Shown here: positions 1-5,762 of the stretch, piece after piece
Numbering within the stretch: the first letter of the stretch is position 1
Layout of the letters: every line of letters starts with the position of its first letter
NCBI GenBank assembly: GCA_934247125.1
Contig: CAKQIZ010000013.1
Span: forward strand, 1 to 29,553
Direction: 5' to 3'
Origin: an uncultured Clostridia bacterium
GTDB taxonomy: Bacteria > Bacillota > Clostridia > Peptostreptococcales > Anaerovoracaceae
Length of the DNA: 29,553 nt
The notes under the pieces: generated by a model
Seen by the model: only the letters and a program-made list of their open reading frames with translations
Database searches by the model: none
What the model was told of the DNA's origin: nothing
Program-made: the position numbers and the translations under genes

Positions 1-477
1 GTTGCCCCGGAAACAATCCTGAACTATATCAAATACTGCTGCGAGGCATACCTGTTCTATCAGGTGAAGCGGGAAGACTTGCAGGGCAAACAGATCCTTG
101 CCTCCAATGAGAAGTATTATATTGCCGATCACGGTATCCGCGAGGCTGTTTTCGGCGGCAATATGCGGGACATCAATCTCATTTTGGAGAACATCGTCTA
201 TCTTGAGCTGCTGCGCCGGGGCTACGAGATAACTGTCGGTAGAACGGGCGATAAGGAAATTGATTTTGTATGTGACAAACGCGGCGAAAAGCTGTATGTT
301 CAGGTCACTTATTTGCTGGCATCGGAAGAAACATTGAACCGCGAGTTTGGTGCGTATGATAACATCCGAGACAACTTCCCGAAGTACGTTGTTTCTCTTG
401 ATGAGTTCGATATGAGCCGCAACGGGATCAAGCACCGAAATATCCGCGATTTCCTCTTGGCTGAGGAATGGAACTGA
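1..477 (+). CDS. C-terminal part of a DUF4143-type AAA ATPase (cut by window start)
   Basis: The reading frame is open from base 1, so this is the last 158 residues of a gene that begins outside the window; the GTG at 64 is an internal valine codon. The visible part matches the C-terminal domain (DUF4143) of the widespread AAA_14/DUF4143 ATPases: NEKYYIADHGIR, LENIVYLELLRRGYE and the nuclease-like GDKEIDFVCDKRG followed by YVQVTYLL, ending in IKHRNIRDFLL. The DUF4143 domain has a restriction-endonuclease-like fold in many members; their cellular role is poorly known and they are common in accessory DNA. The ATPase domain cannot be seen here. A terminator follows the stop codon directly, so the gene ends its transcript. 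Several arginines use CGC/CGG, unlike the core genes further right. The family assignment is strong; the function is unknown. Confidence 0.85.
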   Translation, partial: VAPETILNYIKYCCEAYLFYQVKREDLQGKQILASNEKYYIADHGIREAVFGGNMRDINLILENIVYLELLRRGYEITVGRTGDKEIDFVCDKRGEKLYVQVTYLLASEETLNREFGAYDNIRDNFPKYVVSLDEFDMSRNGIKHRNIRDFLLAEEWN

Positions 478-482
478 ACACG

Positions 483-523
483 AAGCCCGACATCACGTCA
501 AGCGACGCGCTGCCGGGCTTTTT
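483..523 (+). terminator. Rho-independent terminator after the DUF4143 ATPase gene
   Basis: The arms AAGCCCG (483-489) and CGGGCTT (514-520) pair perfectly, with a smaller AGCG/CGCT stem in the loop, and are followed by a T run (519-523). It starts six bases after the stop codon of the ATPase gene. Confidence 0.8.
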
Positions 524-559
524 AATAAAAAAATCAAGGCAGCTTCAATTGCTGTCAGC

Positions 560-694
560 ATGATTGCAACGAACAGCAATCATGCCTGTCGCCGCATCAA
601 CAGCACCGGGCGTTTCTGCGATGCCGATGTTGCTGAACTGAAAGAGCGGATGGCTGACGTATGGGAACTTGCTAAAGCGCACGGCTCGTTTTGA
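560..694 (+). pseudogene. Relic of a MobC-like mobilisation protein
   Basis: A 44-residue frame from ATG 560 to TGA 692-694 contains RRINSTGRF, DADVAELKERM and VWELAKAHG. This resembles the C-terminal part of MobC-type relaxosome accessory proteins of mobilisable plasmids and integrative elements, which carry an N-x-x-A-R-R-x-N-x-x-G-R pattern followed by a helix with a conserved tryptophan. Intact MobC proteins are about 100-160 residues, so the N-terminal ribbon-helix-helix part is missing. There is no convincing ribosome binding site before ATG 560, and the frame is open upstream to about 518 across the terminator of the previous gene, which suggests that a deletion joined unrelated DNA. 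The call rests on a pattern recalled from the family, so it is tentative; an unrelated short peptide is possible. Confidence 0.45.
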
Positions 695-704
695 CCTGCA
701 GAAA

Positions 705-731
705 CTTGACACCGCCTGCGTGTAAGTCAAG
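705..731. repeat. Short inverted repeat in a gene-free stretch
   Basis: CTTGAC (705-710) and GTCAAG (726-731) are perfect inverted repeats separated by 15 bases. The surrounding stretch, 695-790, has no open reading frame that I can support. It may be the leftover end of a mobile element, but nothing in it identifies a family. Confidence 0.4.
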
Positions 732-794
732 ATTGAAAAATGGTCCACTTGTGACCCACTAACCTTTTGATCGAAGTCCTAATATGGTAAGGAG

Positions 795-822
795 AAGCGC
801 TTGAATGAGTGCTTTTTTTTTT
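795..822 (+). terminator. Rho-independent terminator upstream of the fic relic
   Basis: AAGCGCT (795-801) pairs with AGTGCTT (808-814) with one G-T pair and a six-base loop, followed by a T run to 822. It would insulate the fic/macrodomain promoter from upstream transcription. Confidence 0.7.
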
Positions 823-840
823 AGAATAACTGTAGATGCA

Positions 841-891
841 TTGTTCCGTTATTTCAGCAAATGTTGTTCCGATATTATTGATATTGTTCCG
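841..891 (+). promoter_or_regulatory. Three TTGTTCCG direct repeats, probable operator
   Basis: TTGTTCCG occurs at 841-848, 864-871 and 884-891, with start-to-start spacings of 23 and 20 bases, about two helical turns. The third copy overlaps a likely promoter (TTGATA at 878-883, 17 bases, CATACT at 901-906) for the fic relic and macrodomain genes. Repeats on the same face of the helix over a -35 box are typical of repressor binding sites. A candidate binder is the HTH-like C-terminal domain of the macrodomain protein encoded downstream; that link is inference. Confidence 0.55.
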
Positions 892-906
892 TTAAAGTGG
901 CATACT
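878..906 (+). promoter_or_regulatory. Probable sigma-A-type promoter of the fic relic-macrodomain genes
   Basis: TTGATA (878-883) and CATACT (901-906) are separated by 17 bases. The -10 is weak (4 of 6); TACTAT at 903-908 is an alternative with a longer spacer. A ribosome binding site GGAGGG follows at 919-924. Confidence 0.45.
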
Positions 907-931
907 ATATCTTAAATTGGAGGGATAACCT

Positions 932-1407
932 ATGTTTATGACAGTAAAAGGCCTTTGACTGCGGGTGAGGCTGCAAGGCTCAACGAAGAATTTATTGTAG
1001 AGTACACATATAACTCCAATGCCATCGAAGGAAATTCACTTACACTGCGAGAAACGGATTTGGTTCTTCGTGGTCTTACGATTGATCAGAAACCGCTGAA
1101 AGACCATATGGAGGCAGTCGGTCATAAAGAAGCATTTGATTTTGTGAGTGAACTGGTAAAAGATAATGTTCCGATTAGTGAGAGCATCATCAAGCAGATT
1201 CACTATCTCGTTCTTGTGGATAAGAAAGAAGACCGTGGCGTTTATCGCAGAGTTCCAGTTCGTATTATGGGCGCACAGCATAGAATTGCCTATTATAATG
1301 CGTTTGATGAATATCATGTAAAGCACAATCTTTCGGCAATGGAAAATCTGTTTGCAGGATACGTCAATGCCAGATTGGATATGTATTTAGATATGCTGCA
1401 GGATTAA
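932..1407 (+). pseudogene. Broken fic-family gene: 5' frameshift and loss of the catalytic motif
   Basis: The original start was probably ATG 932, seven bases after GGAGGG, but that frame stops after eight codons. Adding one T after ATGTTT would restore YDSKRPLTAGEAARLNEEF in the frame that runs on to 1407. The remaining frame has the class II Fic inhibitory motif (S/T)xxxE(G/N), seen as SNAIEGN near base 1015, and the conserved RVPVRIMGAQH segment. It then jumps straight to RIAYYNAFDEYHVKHN, the C-terminal part of the fold. The roughly 65-70 residues between these points in intact Fic enzymes, including the HPFxDGNGRxxR nucleotide-transfer motif, are missing in frame (junction near 1285). 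The product cannot carry out AMPylation. A short protein from TTG 955 is possible, but no ribosome binding site precedes it. It lies directly upstream of the macrodomain gene. Confidence 0.8.
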
Positions 1408-1437
1408 CCGACATGCTTCTGAACAAGGAGGTCACCT

Positions 1438-2508
1438 ATGCCTTTTGAAATAGTACGAAATGATATTGTAAATATGCAAGTAGATGCGGTGGTGAACACT
1501 GCAAATCCCGACCCTGTCATCGGCTCCGGCGTTGACAGCGGAATACATAAAAAGGCCGGACATGAGTTGCTTTTGGCAAGACATAAAATCGGCTACATTG
1601 ATTTCGGTGATGCAGTTATTACACCAGGCTTCAATTTGGATGCTAAGTATGTTATCCATACCGTAGGACCTGTTTGGGAGGATGGCAACCACGGAGAGAA
1701 ACAGATTTTATCTTCGTGTTACAGGAAGTCACTGGTATTGGCTAAAGAGCATGAGTGCGAGTCCATCGCATTTCCCTTGATAGCTACAGGCAATTATGGA
1801 TTTCCGAAGCCTCTTGCTTTGCAAATAGCCGTTCGTGAAATCAGCACTTTCCTGCTAGAAAATGAAATGCAGATTTACCTGGTTGTGTTTGGCAAAGAAG
1901 CCTTCGTCCTTTCGGAGAAACTATTCAAATCTGTCAGCAGTTATATTGACGAAAACTATATCCGCAGTAAAACGATTGATGAATATGGAATGGAAAGCGT
2001 GTATGGTTCTCGTCTTGAAACAAGGCGCATTAGAGAACGGCTGAAACGAAGTAATCGATTCCATGAGGATATTTGCCCGTCACAGACAACGGAAGAATGC
2101 CTTGAGATGTCTATAGGGGAAGCAGTACCGATGGATTCGGATGATTGGGGGCAGTTGCTGAAAAATCTGGATGCGGGGTTTTCCGAAACACTCCTGCAAT
2201 TGATTGACCGCACCGGAAAGAAAGACTCTGAAATCTACAAAAAGGCAAATGTGGATAGAAAGTTGTTCTCTAAAATCCGAAATAATAGGGATTACAAGCC
2301 ATCCAAGACAACTGCACTGGCCTTTGCCTTTGCACTGGAACTGGATGTTGATGAAACAAAGGACTTTATTGGCAGAGCAGGGTTTGCCCTCTCTCACAGC
2401 AGTAAGTTTGATGTGATAGTGGAGTATTTCCTGGTAAACAAAAACTACAATGTGTTTGAACTGAACGAAGTTCTTTTTGCTTTTGACCAGCCGCTTATCG
2501 GCGCATAA
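1438..2508 (+). CDS. Macrodomain protein with HTH-like C-terminal domain
   Basis: The 356-residue protein starts with a macrodomain (about 1-155), which binds ADP-ribose or removes it from targets. NDIVNMQVDAVVNTAN (8-23), the glycine-rich loop GSGVDSGIH (29-37) and the loop ATGNYGFPK (116-124) are visible. After a variable linker, residues about 250-315 look like a Cro/XRE-type helix-turn-helix: DSEIYKKANVDRKLFSKIR, then PSKTTALAFAFALEL. The last 40 residues (SSKFDVIVEYF to FAFDQPL) are a conserved tail seen in other Firmicutes macrodomain proteins. A strong ribosome binding site AAGGAGGT (1425-1432) fixes ATG 1438. Neighbours are a fic relic, a vWA gene and an ADP-ribosylglycohydrolase relic, so an ADP-ribose-related role is likely. 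Whether it removes ADP-ribose, binds it, or is an ADP-ribose-sensing DNA-binding regulator cannot be settled from the sequence. Confidence 0.88.
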   Translation: MPFEIVRNDIVNMQVDAVVNTANPDPVIGSGVDSGIHKKAGHELLLARHKIGYIDFGDAVITPGFNLDAKYVIHTVGPVWEDGNHGEKQILSSCYRKSLVLAKEHECESIAFPLIATGNYGFPKPLALQIAVREISTFLLENEMQIYLVVFGKEAFVLSEKLFKSVSSYIDENYIRSKTIDEYGMESVYGSRLETRRIRERLKRSNRFHEDICPSQTTEECLEMSIGEAVPMDSDDWGQLLKNLDAGFSETLLQLIDRTGKKDSEIYKKANVDRKLFSKIRNNRDYKPSKTTALAFAFALELDVDETKDFIGRAGFALSHSSKFDVIVEYFLVNKNYNVFELNEVLFAFDQPLIGA

Positions 2509-2513
2509 AAAAT

Positions 2514-2530
2514 GTCGCATACCATGCGAC
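2514..2530. repeat. Perfect 7-bp hairpin just after the macrodomain gene
   Basis: GTCGCAT (2514-2520) and ATGCGAC (2524-2530) are separated by ACC, five bases after the macrodomain stop. The nearest T tract (2545-2552) lies 14 bases downstream, so it is not a classical terminator on its own. It could stabilise the 3' end or act together with the next inverted repeat. Confidence 0.6.
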
Positions 2531-2538
2531 CATTCATT

Positions 2539-2580
2539 CTCCTGTTTTTTTTATAATGAAATCACAATAAAAAACAGGAG
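2539..2580 (+). promoter_or_regulatory. 12-bp inverted repeat that buries the vWA ribosome binding site
   Basis: CTCCTGTTTTTT (2539-2550) is the exact reverse complement of AAAAAACAGGAG (2569-2580), with an 18-base loop. The 3' arm contains most of the AGGAGG site (2576-2581) of the vWA gene, and the 5' arm is an anti-Shine-Dalgarno. In a read-through transcript the site would be paired. A TATAAT in the loop (2552-2557) could start a transcript lacking the 5' arm, though no good -35 box is visible. Confidence 0.6.
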
Positions 2581-2589
2581 GATTTCAAA

Positions 2590-3234
2590 ATGACAGAACT
2601 TGTATTTATCTTAGACCGCAGTGGTTCCATGTCGGGACTGGAAATGGATACTATCGGAGGTTTTAATTCCATGTTGGAAAAGCAGCGCAAGGAACCGGGT
2701 GATGCCGTGGTATCTACCGTGCTGTTTGACAACGGAACAGAGGTTATTCATGACCGTGTTGCTATTGCAGATGTACCGAACCTTACGGACAAGGAATATT
2801 TCGTGCGTGGCTGCACTGCACTTCTTGATGCTGTTGGTGGTGCAATTCACCATATCGGGAATATTCACAAATATGCCCGAAAAGAAGATGTGCCGGAAAA
2901 GACACTCTTTATCATCACAACTGATGGCATGGAAAATGCCAGCCGCCGTTACACCTACGATAAGGTGCGACACATGATTGAGCGTCAGAAAGAGTGTTAC
3001 GGCTGGGAGTTCCTTTTCCTCGGCGCAAATATCGATGCGGCGGCAGAAGCCAGAAGATTTGGTATCGATGAATCTATGGCTGCAAACTATCACTGTGATG
3101 AGGTTGGAACGGCACTCAACTATGAAGTCATCAGCGAGGCAATTACCAGTGTAAGGTCGTGTGCAGCACCGTTATCTGCTGATTGGAAAAAGAAGATTGA
3201 TGCGGATTATAAGAAGAGAGGTGGCAAGAGATGA
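2590..3234 (+). CDS. Small vWA-domain protein
   Basis: A 214-residue single-domain von Willebrand factor A protein without signal peptide or membrane segment, hence cytoplasmic. The metal-ion-dependent adhesion site is complete: DRSGS (9-13), a threonine in RGCTALLDAVG (T76) and the aspartate in TTDGMENAS (D112). Such small vWA proteins act as protein-interaction modules; the family is often annotated as VWA domain or TerY-like, and no reaction is known. AGGAGG (2576-2581) sits eight bases before ATG 2590. The TGA stop overlaps an ATG (ATGA at 3231-3234) that was probably the start of the next gene, an ADP-ribosylglycohydrolase now broken, so the two were likely translationally coupled. Arginines are mostly CGN. 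The fold is certain; the biological role is unknown. Confidence 0.88.
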   Translation: MTELVFILDRSGSMSGLEMDTIGGFNSMLEKQRKEPGDAVVSTVLFDNGTEVIHDRVAIADVPNLTDKEYFVRGCTALLDAVGGAIHHIGNIHKYARKEDVPEKTLFIITTDGMENASRRYTYDKVRHMIERQKECYGWEFLFLGANIDAAAEARRFGIDESMAANYHCDEVGTALNYEVISEAITSVRSCAAPLSADWKKKIDADYKKRGGKR

Positions 3235-3562
3235 TTGGATTTTGCGAATCCTGGCTAATCGTATGCGTCAATTTGGAAAGATGTATCCGAATGTCGGGTA
3301 CGGAGGAATGTTCCGACAATGGCTTCGTGATCCAGAGTGCAAGGCTTACAATAGTTTTGGTAATGGCTCTGCAATGCGTGTTTCATCGGTTGCGTGGTTA
3401 TATAACGATATCGACGCTGTCAGACATGCAGCAAGGTTTTCTGCCGAAGTTACCCACGATCATCCGGAAGGAATCAAGGGTGCTGAAGCAACTGACAGTG
3501 CTATTTTCCTGGCAAGGACAGGACATAGCAAGGCAGAAATTAAGGAATATATTGAAATATAA
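3231..3562 (+). pseudogene. Relic of an ADP-ribosylglycohydrolase (ARH/DraG family)
   Basis: From about 3242 to 3562 one frame reads NRMRQFGKMYPNVGYGGMF, then YNSFGNGSAMRVS and THDHPEGIKGAEATDSAIF, the central core of ADP-ribosylglycohydrolases, which hydrolyse ADP-ribose from proteins or nucleic acids. Intact enzymes are about 250-330 residues. Here the N-terminal part with the DDT metal motif and the C-terminal part with the DxDT metal motif are both missing, so it cannot be active. The ATG at 3231 overlapping the vWA stop begins MIG, like many family members, and then loses frame; this suggests an internal deletion of about 80 codons close to the start. The frame stops at 3560-3562 after KAEIKEYIEI. 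Together with the macrodomain and vWA genes it shows that the module once contained an ADP-ribose hydrolase. Confidence 0.85.
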
Positions 3563-3589
3563 ATGAATGACATGAGATGAAAATGAATA

Positions 3590-3618
3590 TTCACAAAGAT
3601 AAGATGCTATGGTATAAT
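3590..3618 (+). promoter_or_regulatory. Strong sigma-A promoter of the integrase relic
   Basis: TTCACA (3590-3595), 17 bases, then a perfect TATAAT (3613-3618) preceded by an extended TG at 3610-3611. It points at the integrase start at 3661. Because the integrase is now only 31 codons and no terminator is seen before ychF, this promoter may also transcribe ychF. Confidence 0.75.
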
Positions 3619-3660
3619 ACAAGACGCTGTATTAGGGCTTCTTATGAGAGGAGCTGAAAT

Positions 3661-3756
3661 ATGGGAAAAGATTTAAAAGGCAAAGAACTTGGCAAGGGAA
3701 TATCCCGGGAAAGTACGGGATTAATGACACAGTGCTGTTTAAGTATGGCAATGTAA
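3661..3756 (+). pseudogene. N-terminal relic of a tyrosine integrase
   Basis: The first 16 residues, MGKDLKGKELGKGISR, match the N-terminus of a common Firmicutes family of integrative-element tyrosine recombinases (MGKxLKGKELGxGISQRKDG..., the start of the arm-type DNA-binding domain). After this the similarity ends and the frame stops at residue 31; intact integrases have about 370-420 residues, so the catalytic domain is gone. A good ribosome binding site (GAGAGGA, 3646-3652) and a strong promoter are still present. Another frame, 3711-3785, reads without stop but I do not recognise it. An integrase at the edge of an accessory block, next to the conserved gene ychF, is what one end of a decayed integrated element would look like. 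The short match limits certainty. Confidence 0.65.
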
Positions 3757-3784
3757 TGGCCCACTTGCAAAAATACGTATGCTG

Positions 3785-3808
3785 AAATCCCTTGAAATCA
3801 AAGGATTT
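3785..3808. repeat. Imperfect inverted repeat before ychF, possible attachment-site remnant
   Basis: AAATCC (3785-3790) and GGATTT (3803-3808) pair, as do TTG (3792-3794) and CAA (3799-3801), around an AAAT loop. Integrase core sites often sit beside the integrase start and contain short inverted repeats, so this could be an att remnant. No second copy is recognisable within the window, so the idea is untested. Confidence 0.3.
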
Positions 3809-3827
3809 ATAGGAGGAAATAGATAAA

Positions 3828-4919
3828 ATGAAATTAGGTATCGTAGGTCTGCCTAACGTAGGCAAAAGCACGCTGTTCAACGCGATAACAAAGGCAGGTG
3901 CAGAAGCAGCGAACTATCCGTTCTGTACCATAGAGCCGAATGTGGGTGTGGTAACAGTACCGGATGAAAGGATCAGAGTGCTGCACGAGATGTACGATTC
4001 GAAGAAAACTGTATATGCGACGATAGAGTTTTACGATATAGCAGGGCTCGTAAAAGGCGCGTCAAAGGGTGAAGGTCTTGGAAACAAGTTCCTCGGACAT
4101 ATCCGTGAAGTCGCAGCGATAGTGCATGTGGTAAGATGCTTCGACGATCCGAATGTAGTACATGTGGATGGAAAGATCGATCCGATATCTGATATCGAGA
4201 CGATAAATACAGAGCTGATATTGTCAGACCTTGAGGTGCTGGAGAGAAGGATACAGAAGACTACCAAGAACCTCAAAGGGGACAAGAGCCTGCAGAAGGA
4301 ACTGGATCTGCTGAAGAAGATCGCAGATTTCCTGGGCGAGGGAAAATCGGCAAGAGCTATGGAACTAACAGAAGAAGAGGCTGAATATGTAAAGAACCTG
4401 GATCTGCTTTCGTATAAACCGGTGATATATGCGGCTAATGTTTCGGAAGACGATGCGGCAGCTGAAGATAATGAATATATCAGAAAGGTGCGCGAGTTTG
4501 CAGAAACAGAAGGTTCGGATGTCATTGTGGTATGCGCTAAGATCGAATCAGAGATGGCAGAGCTTGAGGAAGATGAAAAAGCGATGTTCCTCGAAGAGCT
4601 CGGCATCAAAGAGTCAGGTCTCGACAAGCTCGTCAAGGCGTCATACAGACTTCTCGACCTCATATCATTCCTGACTGCGGGAGAACCGGAAGTCAGAGCA
4701 TGGACGATAAAGCGCGGGACCAAAGCTCCGGGAGCGGCAGGCAAGATACATACGGACTTCGAGAAGGGCTTCATTCGTGCAGAGACTATCGCATATGACA
4801 AGCTCATGGAGTGCGGAGGAAATCTGGCGACAGCCAAGGAAAAGGGACTGATCCGTTCCGAAGGAAAAGAGTACGTGGTAAAAGACGGTGATGTGATGCA
4901 TTTCCTGTTCAACGTGTAA
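3828..4919 (+). CDS. ychF: Redox-regulated ATPase YchF (OBG family)
   Basis: A 363-residue P-loop protein of the YchF/OLA1 family, which binds ATP rather than GTP, associates with ribosomes and affects stress responses. The G1 motif GLPNVGKST (7-15), G3 DIAG (70-73) and the family-specific NVSE (204-207), in place of the NKxD that selects guanine, are all visible. A coiled-coil insertion (about 125-190) and a C-terminal TGS domain (about 280-363, ending DVMHFLFNV) follow. Full length agrees with the family. AGGAGG (3811-3816) lies 11 bases before ATG 3828. It is the first core gene to the right of the decayed element; its arginine codons are mainly AGA/AGG with few CGN. No separate promoter is clear, so transcription may come from the integrase-relic promoter. 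A terminator follows about 90 bases downstream. Confidence 0.97.
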   Translation: MKLGIVGLPNVGKSTLFNAITKAGAEAANYPFCTIEPNVGVVTVPDERIRVLHEMYDSKKTVYATIEFYDIAGLVKGASKGEGLGNKFLGHIREVAAIVHVVRCFDDPNVVHVDGKIDPISDIETINTELILSDLEVLERRIQKTTKNLKGDKSLQKELDLLKKIADFLGEGKSARAMELTEEEAEYVKNLDLLSYKPVIYAANVSEDDAAAEDNEYIRKVREFAETEGSDVIVVCAKIESEMAELEEDEKAMFLEELGIKESGLDKLVKASYRLLDLISFLTAGEPEVRAWTIKRGTKAPGAAGKIHTDFEKGFIRAETIAYDKLMECGGNLATAKEKGLIRSEGKEYVVKDGDVMHFLFNV

Positions 4920-5008
4920 AACCAGAAATCTGAAACTTTGCATAAACATATCCAACAGAATAGAATGTCCGGCAGTCATGATACTGCCTGATAAGATAGA
5001 ATGACGGG

Positions 5009-5047
5009 AAACAGTCGGCGCTTGATGCAGCAGTCGGCTGTTTTTTT
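5009..5047 (+). terminator. ychF terminator
   Basis: AAACAGTCG (5009-5017) pairs with CGGCTGTTT (5035-5043) with one G-T pair, and the T tract continues to 5047. Confidence 0.75.
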
Positions 5048-5052
5048 ACATG

Positions 5053-5079
5053 AAAAAACCCTGTGTGCCATACACAGGG
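5053..5079 (-). terminator. Terminator of the lipoprotein gene
   Basis: CCCTGTGT (5059-5066) and ACACAGGG (5072-5079) form a perfect stem with a five-base loop. The A run at 5053-5058 is a T run on the - strand, directly after the stem. It faces the ychF terminator, so transcription from both sides stops here. Confidence 0.85.
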
Positions 5080-5105
5080 CTGCTTTATCTGGAACATTTA
5101 CCTGA

Positions 5106-5594
5106 TTACTTGATGATGACATCTGCGGGATCAGTGGCGAGCATGAGCTCGATAGAATCTCCCATCATATATATAGTGTAGATCTGGTCAGGATCTTTAG
5201 ATGACTGTTTGATGAATTTATCAATAGTGACAACTTTCTTTTCTCCGTCGACCATACAAGTCATTCTTGCACTCTGACCAAGGGCGATATCCTTGGACAC
5301 GTTGGTATCAGCAATATAGTAGCCGTCATCCTGATCCGAATTCGGAACGACTTCTTTCTCGGTTACATGGACGATATATGAATCGTCGTTCTGTTCAACG
5401 CTTACAGTACCCAGCATCGTTTCGGCTCCATCGTTGATAAGCTGATCGGCATATTCTCCGTCAAGATAGTTCGCCGTTATTTCAGGCTCGCTTATGGTAT
5501 TCCCTGATTTCTCATTCCCGCACCCTGCCAGGAGCAGCAATAAGAGCATCAGTGCTGTCAGAGCCAGGATGGCGCATCTTTTTGATTTTTTCAT
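5106..5594 (-). CDS. Putative lipoprotein of unknown function
   Basis: A 162-residue protein with a signal peptide of the lipoprotein type: a lysine-rich N-terminus, a leucine-rich hydrophobic core and a lipobox LAGC, after which GNEKSGN begins the mature protein. It should be exported, lipidated on the cysteine and anchored to the outer face of the membrane. The mature part (about 135 residues) is acidic, with no domain I recognise. A GTG at 5600 would add two residues, but it lies only one base from AGGAG; ATG 5594 has a seven-base spacing and is the better start. It is the only - strand gene here, divergent from the dcw cluster, with its own promoter and terminator. It may respond to the envelope, but nothing in the sequence proves a role. 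Confidence 0.8.
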   Translation of the reverse strand: MKKSKRCAILALTALMLLLLLLAGCGNEKSGNTISEPEITANYLDGEYADQLINDGAETMLGTVSVEQNDDSYIVHVTEKEVVPNSDQDDGYYIADTNVSKDIALGQSARMTCMVDGEKKVVTIDKFIKQSSKDPDQIYTIYMMGDSIELMLATDPADVIIK

Positions 5595-5643
5595 TTTCAC
5601 TCTCCTGTTGACTAATAATGGTGATTTTCTATACTATATTGCC

Positions 5644-5672
5644 ATTCTACACTGAAAAATAAACGCTTTCAA
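5644..5672 (-). promoter_or_regulatory. Sigma-A promoter of the lipoprotein gene
   Basis: Read on the - strand, TTGAAA (5672-5667) is followed by 17 bases and TAGAAT (5649-5644). The ribosome binding site AGGAG and ATG 5594 lie 40-55 bases downstream. Confidence 0.75.
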
Positions 5673-5730
5673 GAGGTTTTGAGAAAATATAAAAAAATCG
5701 TAAAGAAAGCATGAAGTTAATGTAAAGAAC

Positions 5731-5762
5731 GGCTCGGAGCACGGAATGACCGGGCTTTTTTT
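5731..5762 (+). terminator. Orphan terminator between divergent genes
   Basis: GGCTCGG (5731-5737) pairs with CCGGGCT (5750-5756) with two G-T pairs, followed by a seven-T run (5756-5762). No + strand gene lies upstream before the convergent terminators at 5009-5079, so it must end a short unannotated transcript or shield the mraZ promoter from antisense-derived read-through. Confidence 0.6.

Noticed and set aside
745..770. Possible insertion sequence end in the TGGTCCACTTGTGACCCAC stretch
   Set aside because: It resembles transposon-end sequence in style, but there is no matching inverted copy or transposase relic nearby.
3711..3785. Second coding frame after the integrase start
   Set aside because: It is open for 25 codons but its product is not recognisable, and it may be only the frameshifted or rearranged remains of the integrase gene.
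4031..4912. Long - strand frame opposite ychF (293 codons)
   Set aside because: It is serine-rich and low in complexity, mirrors the codon pattern of the real gene, and has no recognisable domain or ribosome binding site.
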